From Paguma larvata (lineage: Eukaryota > Chordata > Mammalia > Carnivora > Viverridae): a stretch of 64,000 nucleotides of DNA. The notes below the pieces were generated by a model, which was given only the letters and a program-made list of their open reading frames with translations, searched no databases and had not been told where the DNA came from. The stretch lies in NCBI GenBank assembly GCA_030068075.1, contig CM057833.1, positions 43,729,587-43,793,586 on the forward strand, read 5' to 3'. Position numbers and translations under genes: made by a program. This document shows positions 53,715-63,319 of this stretch, one piece after another. Numbering within the stretch: position 1 is the stretch's first letter; each line of letters opens with the position of its first letter.

Positions 53715-54415
53715 GCCTAGGCAGGAAACAGATGGCATACTCAGAGATAATTGAAAAGTATTTAATTACAAGACTACTCTCAGAGGTATGAGCAGGATTG
53801 AAGAAGCACCAGGAGATAACGTACAATGTCTAGCAATAGCTCAGAGCTGTTGCTATTTAGGTCAGAGAAGAAAGATGAGGGAATAGTTTAGAGAACTAGG
53901 AAAGAACTGGAGTTACAGAAGAAAACTGTTCCAAGGGCACCTGGGTGGCTAGGTTGGTTAAGTGTCTGACTCTTGATTTTGGCTCAGGTCATAATCCCAG
54001 GGTTGTGGGATTGAACCCCGCACTGGGCTCCACTCTGAGCATGCAGTCTACTTGGGATTCTCTCTCTCTCCTTCTGCCCCTTCCCTGCTCGCTCTCTCTC
54101 TCTCTCTCTCTCAAAATAAATAAATAAACTTTAAAAAAAAGAAAAAGAAAAAGAAAGAAAGAAACCTGTTCCAAAGGAAGAACAGTCACTACAAAACCAC
54201 AGGATGGGATGAGAATAAATATTCCGGTCCTCCTCTCCTCCCTTCTTCCAGTCTCCTGCTGCTGTCTGCCATTGGCTGAGCTCAGCAAATGCTAGAGGAT
54301 AAGGGAACCTTGATAATGAGGTCTGCTGACCTCAGGGTATAGAGGAGGTAAGGACAAGGGTAAAAAGTGGACCTGGAGGGACAAGGAGAATATACTCCAT
54401 AAGATCACTGTATTG
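53715..54415 (+). mobile_element. Old LTR-like relic, split by a SINE
   Basis: Before the SINE: 'caggaaacagatggcatact', 'taattgaaaagtatttaatt', 'agaggtatgagcaggattga'. After it: 'agaacagtcactacaaaacc', 'tctgccattggctgagctca', 'gtaaaaagtggacctggagg'. The two halves read as one old LTR-type repeat. Family unnamed. Confidence 0.45.
53921..54174 (+). mobile_element. Carnivore SINE (sense), with TSD
   Basis: gaaaactgttccaa (53921-53934) and gaaacctgttccaa (54161-54174) differ at one base; element 53935-54160. Older-type middle ('gactcttgattttggctcag'), long A-rich tail with AAAG units. Confidence 0.96.
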
Positions 54416-54439
54416 TTTTATTTCTAAAATGTAAAAATT

Positions 54440-54540
54440 AAGAAACTCTTAGCACTTGAAACTCACTTTTCTCATCCATCAAATACAGATAAAATAATTC
54501 CTACCTCATAAGGCTCCTGGGTAATCTTGAAAATCAATGT
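54440..54540 (+). mobile_element. MIR fragment (sense)
   Basis: 'acttttctcatccatcaaat' and 'ttcctacctcataaggctcc' are the MIR core and 3' region. Confidence 0.65.
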
Positions 54541-54583
54541 TGTCAACTTGTTCTGTTGGTATAGTCATTATATATACGTTCGT

Positions 54584-54765
54584 CGTGATGATGATGATGG
54601 CAGAGCTGGTAGTGACAGTGTGGCCATGATGGGGGTGGTGATGATGATAGGGACAGTGGTGATGGTGCACATAATGGTGGTCGTTGTGGTGAAGGAGGTG
54701 GTGGTGGGAACTGTCATCGCGCTGATACTGCTGCACACATGACAGTGGTGATGATGGTTGTTGTG
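54584..54765. repeat. Degenerate GTG/ATG-rich tract
   Basis: About 180 bp dominated by GTG, ATG and GATGGT words on the plus strand, with few C. Its complement gives a histidine-rich frame (54506-54775) and its sense frame a Met/Val-rich one (54527-54742), both by-products of the repeat. Confidence 0.8.
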
Positions 54766-54789
54766 TCATTGGCACATAATGCTCTTACA

Positions 54790-55221
54790 GGAACTATGAG
54801 TTTCATATGTTATCAGATGGTACCTTCAAAGCACAAGCAGCTCCATTCACAAGTAAATAATGGCACTAAACGTATCTTCTATGAGATCAGGTATGCTCAA
54901 ATGGTAAAACAGGGCTCCCTCAGGATCCATCTCCATGTTATTTCTTTAATTCATAGAAAAAACTAACTCAATCCAGAGTGCATTCATTAGCAAACTACCA
55001 TGTGACATCTTCGGAAAGAAAGTTTCTACCTTCATTGTCTCTACAGCTGAGAGCAAGGACAGGAAGCAGACGTACAATACTGCGAACACAGCATCCTGGG
55101 CAGTGAGGAGTGCCCGGTAGAATGCCCAGCACCTAGTAATCCTGAAATTACTTACTTGAGGAGTAAATGAAAGCTCTATGGATTATTATGAAGTCCAAAC
55201 CTTCTTGATTGTATAAAGAAG
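54790..55221. other. Unassigned; possible L2 pieces
   Basis: 'taccttcattgtctctacag' near 55028 is L2-like and also acceptor-like. No firm family. Confidence 0.35.
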
Positions 55222-55437
55222 ATGATATTGAGCACTTAACCATTCTAACCACTCCACATGTTTTAACTCAGTAAATCTCAACAGTCTTACAAAATAGATA
55301 CTATTATTATAACCATTTTAACAGATATGACAACTGAGGCACAGATGACTCAAATAGTTCTATATTGCACAGCTAGCAGGTGAATAACTTAGAATTCAAA
55401 CCCAGAAATCGCCATGCTAGAGCATGGACTCCTTCCC
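55222..55437 (-). mobile_element. MIR (antisense), well preserved
   Basis: 'ccactccacatgttttaact', 'aacagatatgacaactgagg', 'attgcacagctagcaggtga' and 'gagcatggactccttcccct' give nearly the whole antisense MIR. Confidence 0.85.
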
Positions 55438-56634
55438 CTAATGTCTTCAGAGAAGGCTCCAGGGTGGAGGAGGTACAATTAGAATCGAGCCGAGAGGAAG
55501 GGGTAATGACAAGAAAACTCTAAAGAGGGCCATCCAGAGCATAGAAAATAGTGTTCAGCAAAGACTCAGTGGGAAACCACAGAAGTCATCTAAATGATAT
55601 TCTCAGAGATAACTTTCAGGAAGACAATTTGTAACTCAAGTCACAGGTGGATTGCATGGATCATGTTTGGAACAATGAAATAAACAGAAAGCAAGTCAGA
55701 ATAAATCATCCCAGAGTTTTTAGGACCACGAAGGATGTCTTGCTTACCTTCAGATGGATCTATGTCCTGCATTTCTTGCAAAAGGGAGAAATAGTGGTGG
55801 GAATGGGGGAGGATACACCATTGTAAATGTGATACTCTTTACCCGGTGCAAGAAGCAGGAATGAGCTCAGGGATGACCCTGACCTATACACGGGAGGCAG
55901 TGTTCGATGTAGGCAAAGAAGGACTACAACAGGGAATAAGGAAGGTCCAAGATGGGAGTAATATCTCAAGCCCAGGAAGGAATTGGGTAGGAAACCAGAG
56001 ACTGGCTAGGTTTCACAGGAGAGCATGGCCAGGCTCCAGCACAGGGCAACTTGGGGAAATTTCTCTGCCATTTCCTGTCTCCCAGCTGTATTTTATTGGC
56101 TCAGCCCACCTGCTCCAACTCTACTCTCTGCCCCAGCACCTTAAGGCCCGACAGCACCTCTGATGGTTTCTGCTACATTAAGACCGGCTGGGAAAGGTGA
56201 AAATTCAGTCTACCTCAGGGCAAGAAGATGAATGACTTACAGGGAAATTACTTAAAAATCGCCTCAAAATAAAATCTATAGTGTCAGGGTGGTCAAGAAT
56301 ATGAAAGAAAATATATATGCAGACAGAGAAACATGGGGGAAGAAACCCCCATGCATGTGTTTTCATTTGGCTAGGTTTCTCTGAAATAAAAATGTTGTTG
56401 GGAAAATATTCCGAGTGAGAATTCCTTTTCCGGCACCAAGCTGGCTGTGTATGGGCTCCCTTCTCAGAACACCAGGGCACTTCAAACGACGCACAGGATG
56501 CTGAGTGTGGTTCCCTGCAATAAGCCTCACCGCCAGCCTGGATGAGGCGTGTGGTTTGAATCCCTCTCCACTATCCCTGGCCATTCCGTCATCTTCTCTG
56601 ACATGCACGCCTTGGGGAGCCGGGTTTAGTTCAG
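55438..56634. other. Unassigned; possible L2/LTR relics
   Basis: 'ctccagggtggaggaggtac' near 55458 and 'ccaggaaggaattgggtagg' near 55973 have the style of decayed L2 or LTR text, not enough to name. Frames at 55846-56163 (+), 56205-56480 and 56363-56638 (-) have no domain. Confidence 0.35.
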
Positions 56635-56700
56635 TCACATGACTTCAATTCTTGTTTGCCTCAGTTTCCTCATTATGAAATGGGGCTAAAACGGCTTGCT
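56635..56700 (+). mobile_element. MIR scrap (sense), carrying an acceptor-like site
   Basis: 'gcctcagtttcctcattatg' and 'aaatggggctaaaa' are the MIR core. Its pyrimidine run ending 'gcctcag' at 56664 resembles a splice acceptor, and a consensus donor follows at 56754/56755. Confidence 0.7.
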
Positions 56701-56893
56701 GAACAGTCCTAACCGAAGTGAAGAGCCCTGCTCCCCTTGGGGACAGGGGGGCAGGTAAGTGCAGTTCGGGAAAGACCACTTATAAGTGCATGGATAGGAG
56801 GTGGGACATTTTTAGATGGGTGCTTCTTACAAACGGGGCAGTTGGCACCTTCCAAATATGTTTGGGGGGTTGGGAATCAAAGGAAATTTACAA

Positions 56894-57123
56894 CCAATGG
56901 GAATTTTTATTTATTTTTTTAATATTTATTTATCTTTGAGAGAGAGAGAGCGAGTGCATGAGCAGGGGAGGGGCAGAGAGAGGGAGACAGAAAATCCGAA
57001 GCAGGCTTCCTGCTGTCAGCACAAAGCCCAATGTGCGGCTCAAAACCATGAGATCATGACCTGAGCTGAAGTCAGTTGCTCAACCAACTGAGCCACCCAG
57101 GTGCCCCCCAGTGGGAATTTTTA
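56894..57123 (-). mobile_element. Felid SINE (antisense), with 16-bp TSD
   Basis: ccaatgggaattttta (56894-56909) and ccagtgggaattttta (57108-57123) differ at one base; element 56910-57107. Slightly shortened middle. Good head. Confidence 0.97.
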
Positions 57124-57398
57124 AAAACATGTTTTCGTTACCTTTACTAGGGAGAAAGACACTAAACAAAAATAAGGGACCCATTCGATAGTACTGGTGT
57201 GATAGTCATATTTTAAGACTTTTGTTTTTATCCACTTATTCATTTATTTCATTTTTAATAAATATTTAGTAAATGCCCTCTGAACTCTCAGGCACTAACT
57301 TAGTACTAGATTATAACAGTGAAAAAAATCAAACAGATGCATCTTGTCCCCCACAAGTCTTGCCTTCCAGTGGAGAAGGCAGAAATTAAGCAAATACA

Positions 57399-57420
57399 TA
57401 CATACATACATACATACATG
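57399..57420. repeat. (CATA)n microsatellite
   Basis: Five to six CATA units within the L2 relic. Confidence 0.95.
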
Positions 57421-57591
57421 TGAGTTCTGAAGGATGCCATAAAGGAAAAGAAATTTCATTGTTTGAAGAGGGTCCCAGGGGCTCAGTAAAGCCCACTCTA
57501 GGAATGCCGCATTTGCGCTAAGACCTCAACGGCAAGCGGGAGCTAGCTTGGGCAGAAAGACCATTCTAGGCAAAGGAAATAAAAGGAGGCG

Positions 57592-57785
57592 GAAAAGCAC
57601 TTGGCAGGGCACCTGGCTGGCTCAGTCGGTTAAGCGTCCAACTTTTGATTTCTGCTGAGGTCAGGATCTCCTGGTTCATGAGTTCGAGCCCCATACGGGG
57701 TTCTGCAGTGATACTGCAGAGCCTGCTTAGGATTCTCTCTCCCTCTCTCAAAGTAAATAAATAAACTTAAAAAAAGAAAAGCACT
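57592..57785 (+). mobile_element. Carnivore SINE (sense), with TSD
   Basis: gaaaagcact at 57592-57601 and 57776-57785 without mismatch; element 57602-57775. It lacks most of the TC stretch, so it is short. Confidence 0.95.
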
Positions 57786-58484
57786 CTGCAAAGAAAAGGC
57801 TAAGCTCTTTGACGACAGAGGTAAGGGTACAAGATGGGTGGGGCTGGGGTTGTGGGAGGAGTCGGGTCACGTGGGGGTCCTGTAAGTGGCATTTGGATCA
57901 CCGCGCTTATTTTAACACCAGTGGGAATTTACTGGACGGTTACTAGACCGCAAGGCAATGACATGAGCCACATGAGTGGAAGCAACAGACCAGGGAGGAA
58001 GAGGGCTGTCCTCCAAGCCTGAAAAGAACGACAGTGAGCGCGGTGCAGCCCAGAGGCGTTAGGAAGCATAGGGTGGGGGGCAGGGGGGAGAGCAGAGGAT
58101 GTGGTAGCTCACTGATGGGGAATGGAAAGGTAGAGAAGGTGGCAGGGAAGGCGCCGGAAGTCCCAGACTGAGCAAGCAGATGGGTGGGAGAGTCATCTAT
58201 GTGATGCGGGGAGGCGGGGGACGGATGATGTAGTCGCAGCAGCTTTGGGGGGCCTGCAGTCCAACACACAGAGGACTCCTCATACACTGCAGTTGCTCAC
58301 TGCCAAGCTGGAGGAATACACACAGTCTTACAGCAGCAGAAAAGAAGGAGCCTGTGAATCTGGCCAGAATGAGAGGAAAAGGAATCACAGAGGAGTGGTC
58401 ATTGGAGTGGGCCCCTGAAGATGAGGAGCGCTTGATAGATTGAAACGGTAGAAAGTCTTCTAGGAAGAGGAACGGCATTTTAAT

Positions 58485-58595
58485 ACCTGTAAGTAATAAT
58501 GCCAATCCTACCCAACACTGCAAGGACTAAACAGGATAATTTCTGTGGAAGTACCTAGAACTCTGTCTTGGAGTTTACTGATGGTCTATATATTC
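58485..58595 (+). mobile_element. MIR 3' scrap (sense)
   Basis: 'aagtaataatgccaatccta' then 'ctaaacaggataatttctgt' and 'gtacctagaactctgtcttg' follow the MIR 3' half. Confidence 0.5.
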
Positions 58596-58959
58596 CTGTT
58601 ACCAACCCATCCACCAGGCGGCATTGTATGTGTTTATCTTATTCTCCACCAGCCAAAAGGAGGATAAAACTCAAATTGGCTTCCCTGCCTCTTCCTAACA
58701 CACCTGAATAAGTATATGAAATGGCCAACATGTGTGGACCTACCTGCCCTGTTGGTTGCTGAAGGGTGCAAAGGAGGAATTCAGTTGTAAGGCTAGCTGT
58801 TTTTTATGCATTGCTTTTTTAATTATGTTCTTTTAAGATTTAAAGTAAGGTTCTTTTTGAAAGTTCCTACTCTCTCCATTTGTCTGTCTACCTCCCTCAG
58901 CCATTAGCACAGGACCTAGCTCAAAGAGGTGTTCAACACAAGTCAATGAAACAATATGA
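58596..58959. other. Unassigned
   Basis: No family recognised, although 58880-58940 ('cattagcacaggacctagct') resembles an L2 3' end in sense orientation. Confidence 0.4.
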
Positions 58960-59135
58960 ATCAGCAGAGCATTTATGGGGTGCCTCCCGCTTTCCAAAAT
59001 TATATTAGGTCTGGGGGCACAGAGATAGTTAAAGCAAAGGCCCTGTCCTCAAGAAAATCAAAGACATGAATCAAAAAGAATAAAAACACATGCATACATA
59101 CTTACATACAGCATGATAAATGTGTCCAAATAAAT
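58960..59135 (-). mobile_element. L2 3' end (antisense)
   Basis: 'gagcatttatggggtgcctc', 'ctgggggcacagagatagtt' and 'aaaggccctgtcctcaagaa' are the antisense L2 end. Confidence 0.7.
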
Positions 59136-59139
59136 ATAT

Positions 59140-59984
59140 ATACTCTCCTGTCCCCCCAAAATTCAGAAGTTAACAGAATACGGCCAAACCAAAATATTTT
59201 TCAATCCATAAGCATTTGCAGGCTTGAAATCTCCAAAGCAGAAACGTAAGGGTACAAAAGCAGACTAAGGTACAGTCAGTGGAATTCCTTGAAGTTACCC
59301 ATAAATATTCACCAAGCCTTTCCCCAGTCCTACACCGAGTCATAAATCCCTCTGCTTCTTTTCAAGAACTTTTACATTCGATCAACGAGGCAGGGTGATG
59401 TTTAAACCAGGCCATTTGGAATATTCGATTTTCGTACATAGTTTTAAGATTTTCATTTCCAGTCTGCAAGCCGGCTCGGATTTTCCCTGTCCTGAAATAA
59501 ATCAGGATTTCCAAGACATGAAAGCAGGCTCCGAGCACAGAAGGGCTTTCTGAACGTTCAGCCTGGTTGCATTGCTCAGTCAAGTCATACTTACAAACAA
59601 CTTACCTCTCACCTCATCTCAGTCCTGGGGGGATAGCCTGGAAAACTGGCAGCTAATGTGGTGAGCGAAAAATACCCAGCACTCAAGATCAATCTGTCAG
59701 AAAGAGGCAAGAGCCATTCATCAAAGGAGAGAGGGACACACTCAAAGATGTTGTGAAACACTGACCAACCAATCCAAGACTAATTGGCCCCTCTACTTAA
59801 TCTCCTTCTCCCCTCCACGTCAAGCCAGTGGCCACAGAGCCTTGGAAGGATAGAACCTCGTAGCTGTGGAATGGATGATGTATACAGGATATTGCTAATA
59901 TATCACAGAATCAGAGCATGGTAAAGCAAAAAGGGTCTCTGGAGTTCATTTAGCCTGGTTTGGACAGGTAGCACTAGGGAGCAA
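59140..59984. other. Repeat-poor stretch with a candidate minus-strand exon
   Basis: No repeat recognised over about 840 bp, the cleanest unique stretch in the right half. It contains well-placed splice signals on the minus strand (see 59606-59693). The minus frame 59362-59583 (73 codons) lies beyond the donor and is not supported as coding. Confidence 0.45.
59606..59693 (-). other. Candidate non-coding exon (minus strand)
   Basis: Reading the minus strand: a possible branch point 'ttgat' (plus 59720-59724), then 'cttgcctctttctgacag' (acceptor AG at plus 59695-59694), 88 bp of candidate exon, then 'gagag|gtaagt' (donor GT at plus 59605-59604). Both sites are close to consensus. All three frames contain stops, so if real it belongs to a non-coding RNA or an untranslated region. 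Inference only; such pairs also arise by chance. Confidence 0.3.
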
Positions 59985-60235
59985 AAAGAGTCCTGAACTT
60001 GGGTCAGACTGGAATAGGGCTCTAGGCTACACTCTTATTATTTTCAAGCTGTGTGATCTTCGGGCAGTCACTTCAACCTGTCTGAAAACTGCCTCATCTG
60101 TCAAAAGGGAAAAATGCCTCACTCATAGGGACACCATTAGCGTATGATAATATAAGTAAATGCACTTGGAAATGCCATTGAACATTTAATTGGGTGAACA
60201 AATATTGTTATTGCAAAGAACCCAATAAATGCTAC
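59985..60235 (+). mobile_element. MIR (sense), nearly full length
   Basis: 'gtcctgaacttgggtcagac', 'tcaagctgtgtgatcttcgg', 'gtcacttcaacctgtctgaa', 'actgcctcatctgtcaaaag' and 'atgcacttggaaatgccatt' follow the MIR order. Confidence 0.8.
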
Positions 60236-61147
60236 CTGAATCCAAGGACTAGTAGATTAGATTTAACTGAACCTTCACCTAACTGACTCGATAGAATCGA
60301 TAGCTTCCATTCATTTTGCAAAAGATGGAGTCATGCCCCTGGCACAGAGAATGTCCAGTGCTTTCCAGCATGCTAGAAACTTCTCTCCCACAGGTTCAGT
60401 GATATGAGGATCACGAGTCACTTATATTTGGTTCCCTACTCTTTATTCTGGTTGTATTTCTGAAAACAATTATGAAATTTAGTTAAATATAGTGTAAACT
60501 GCTAAAATATGAATTTTTATAAAGAGATTGGTTGTGTATATGAAAATACAGGTGATTGCCATGTAAACATTTTAAAGACACCAAGGTGAAAGACATTACT
60601 GTCAAGTTAATAGTGAGCAAGACGATTGTAAAAGACTAGAAAAAAAATCACAAAAATCTAGGAGGCCTATACATTACAATTTCTTCCAAATGTCTTTTAT
60701 ATCTTGCATCACTTTAAAGAAACTTTAAAGTGCAGAAGTTGCAGAGCTTATGAACAAAACTATTCAAGAGAGTCAGCTGGGCGCAGCTGACATCCATCAG
60801 TGGATACGTGGACAATGCAAAAGCCTTAGCTCTACTCTGCAAGATTGTTGTATGAATTTTGCATTAATAGGATTCTCATCCTAACTAAATCTAATAATTA
60901 ACCAATGAGTTTTAACTGACTTGTAAGTAATTATTGTCACTTACATACGTGACTATCTGCTGACCTATAGGAGCATTGAATATAAATCATGTTTAATCGG
61001 AGCTCCTTGCCATTGAGGAACCCACAATCTAGTTACACCCTAGGAAAATGTGATACGCTTGCAGTTCAATTACTGGCATACAATTTATGCCCTCCTTTAA
61101 GTGCAATGGTATCAAGAGAAGAAGCTAGATTATTAAAAATAGTTGTA
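60236..61147. other. Unassigned, repeat-poor
   Basis: About 900 bp with no recognised repeat. No coding or splice signal stands out. The 91-codon frame starting at 60989 runs into the SINE at 61148 and is not a gene. Confidence 0.4.
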
Positions 61148-61280
61148 GGGGTGCCTGGATGGCTCAGTCAGTTAAGCGTCCAACTGTTGATCTCAGCTAG
61201 GGCCTTGATCTCGCCTCAGGATCATGAGTTCAAGCATTGCATTGGGTTCCTCGCTGGATGTTAAGTCAGTTAAAAAAAAA
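61148..61280 (+). mobile_element. Carnivore SINE (sense), 3'-shortened
   Basis: Head 'ggggtgcctggatggctcag' and 'cagttaagcgtccaactgtt' are present, but the TC stretch is missing and an A9 tail follows 'taagtcagtt'. Flanks 'aaatagttgtag' and 'aaatagctagag' are a probable duplication. Confidence 0.88.
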
Positions 61281-62184
61281 TAGCTAGAGCACTGTTGTTT
61301 CTATTTGGCACTGTCATAAACTACCTGACTTTGTAATCTCATCAATTCAGGGATAATGTTTCCTCATTATCAGTTTGCCTCCAGGGCTTAGAACAGAGTG
61401 GACTCCCAATTCGTCTGAGCGACTGGCATGAAAGGACTGAGAAAAACATACACCATACTTCGAAGGTGGGATTAACTAAATGGCACAATCCAGGAGGCAA
61501 GAAGAGACTGAGCAAGACCCCGAGAGGAAATGCATCCTGGATCCATTTTTTTGGTAAATATTTCTTGAGCATCTTCTTAGACATCACAGCCTCTCTACCT
61601 GTGTGCCCTGCAGCCTTGTTTAGCCCAAGCAATAGGGATTTTTAAATTTGAAGTAGTTGCCAACATTTATGTATCAGTATACATGATACACACATTAGCA
61701 GCTTCTCTTAAAATATGAGAAGGTCTAACAACATCTTCCCACATGGAAGCAATGAGCAGGCACCTTCCTATGCAGCCACTCTTGCCTGTAGATGAGACAT
61801 GACCTCCAGATTATGTCATGGCCGCCACTGCTCCCTGGTTGACCTCACTCATTTACGTCCTGTGTTCACCTTTGGCAGTTAAGATTTTGACCCCTTCCTG
61901 ACACTGTGCCTTGCAAGCTGGTGATGCTGGGCCCCTGCCCTCTAGGGGCTGCGGAATAACAGAGAATGATCCAGAAGGCAGGTGACATGAACCTGAACAA
62001 AAAAGTGGCAATGGGAAAGCAAACAGAAATATGTGCATTCCAGACATCTTTCAAAGACTAAAATCGTGGGGCTCAGCAGTGAAAGATCTTGTCCAGTAAC
62101 AAAGTAATCTCAGGGGCCGTAGCCCAAAACACCAAAAGATAGGTGATTGAATCGGGATAATTGGGGAAGAAAGGAGCAAAGGAA
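61281..62184. other. Unassigned; possible L2 pieces
   Basis: 61890-61960 ('ccttcctgacactgtgcctt', 'ctgccctctaggggctgcgg') is antisense L2-like. Frames at 61342-61632 and 61853-62054 (-) lack domains. Confidence 0.35.
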
Positions 62185-62250
62185 AGAGAAAAGGAGAAAG
62201 GAAGGAGGGGAGGAGGCAGGAAGGGAGAGAGAGAGAGAAGAAAATATTTA
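62170..62250. repeat. Purine-rich (GGAA/GA)n tract
   Basis: About 80 bp of almost pure purine on the plus strand ending in GA units. Confidence 0.9.
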
Positions 62251-62314
62251 AGTGGCCGCTCTAGCAAGCATTTTCACATAAGCTGGTTTTAGAAGGAATA
62301 TTGTAATAAATTTT

Positions 62315-62550
62315 GGACACACTGAATTTTTTTAAATTTTTTTAATGTTTATTCATTTTTGAGAGGGAAAGAGAGAGCACGAGTGGGACCAGAGAGAGAG
62401 GGAGACACAGAACCTGAGGCAGGCTCCAGGCTCCAAGCCGTCAGAACCTGATGGGGGCTCAAAATCACAGGCCGTTAGGTCATGACCTGAGCGGAAGTCA
62501 GACGCTCAACTGACTGAGCCACCCAGGCGCCCATGGACATACTGAGTTTT
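62315..62550 (-). mobile_element. Felid SINE (antisense), with TSD
   Basis: ggacacactgaatttt (62315-62330) and ggacatactgagtttt (62535-62550) differ at two of 16 bases; element 62331-62534. It has a small deletion in the 'ctgtcagcacagagcc' part. Confidence 0.96.
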
Positions 62551-62619
62551 GAGGCTTGTTCCACTTCCAGGGATGGTGGCCATTGGGCAACAGATAAGGA
62601 AACAGGAAACTCATTTCTT

Positions 62620-62847
62620 CAACAATCTTTTAAAAAAAAATTTTTTTTAATGTTTATTAATTTTTGAGAGACAGAGAGACAGAGCGTGAGTGGGGGAGGG
62701 GCAGAGAGAGAGAGGGAGACACAGAATCGGAAGCAGGCTCAGCACAGAGCCCGACGCGGGGCTCGAACCCACAGAGCGCGAGATCATGACCTGAGCTGAA
62801 GTCGGCCGCTCAACCGACTGAGCCACCCAGGCACCCCAACAATCTTT
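62620..62847 (-). mobile_element. Felid SINE (antisense), young-looking, with perfect TSD
   Basis: caacaatcttt occurs at 62620-62630 and 62837-62847 without mismatch; element 62631-62836. It keeps several CpG dinucleotides in the head ('gcgcgagatcatgacctgag', 'gaagtcggccgctcaaccga'), which older copies have lost, so it is probably one of the youngest insertions here. It has an internal gap before 'cagcacagagcccgacgcgg'. Confidence 0.97.
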
Positions 62848-62884
62848 AACAATAAAATAATGATTAAAAAAAAACATCTAATCT

Positions 62885-63215
62885 GCATTGAGATTGTACT
62901 CTATGCCAGTTACTAAGCTAATCCCTTCCTATGTATGAGCAATCTTTTATAATCACCCCAATGATCCTAAGAGGTAGCGATAATAATAAAAACAATAAAT
63001 AGAAACAGCTAATAGAAAATCCAGAGGCGCCGTGCCAGACACTGTGCTAAAGTCTTTACCTATATTAGCTCATTTGATTTTTATACCTATCATGCAATAG
63101 GTTTTTCTGTTGATTGCATTTTACAGATGAAAAAGCAAAAATCAAGAGGAATTAGATAACTTTCCCAAGATTACATGACTAGTAAGGAACATCACTGGAC
63201 TCTCCACCCAGATCT
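62885..63215 (-). mobile_element. Two overlapping MIR relics (antisense)
   Basis: First (62885-62985): 'ctctatgccagttactaagc', 'gatcctaagaggtagcgata'. Second (63020-63215): 'ccagacactgtgctaaagtc', 'cattttacagatgaaaaagc', 'acttaactttcc'-style core 'ataactttcccaagattaca'. They lie in the same direction, the second 3' of the first. Confidence 0.75.
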
Positions 63216-63319
63216 GTCTGAATCCATAGTTTCAAGTTAGGCCATTACGGTCTACGTGCCAGAAATATACTTGGCATTAAACTCAAACAATAAAATAATA
63301 TAGGCAGTCTGTTTAGAAC

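Larger units (their letters stand above)
57235..58400 (-). mobile_element. L2 relic (antisense), split by a SINE
   Basis: 'ttcatttatttcatttttaa', 'cttgccttccagtggagaag', 'caaggcaatgacatgagcca'-style text and 'gaccagggaggaagagggct' follow an antisense L2 from its 3' end inward. Interrupted at 57602-57775. The right half is less certain. Frames at 57943-58287 and 58197-58523 (-) fall in it. Confidence 0.6.

Noticed and set aside
54506..54775. Histidine-rich minus-strand frame
   Set aside because: Produced by the degenerate GTG/ATG-rich tract on the complementary strand.
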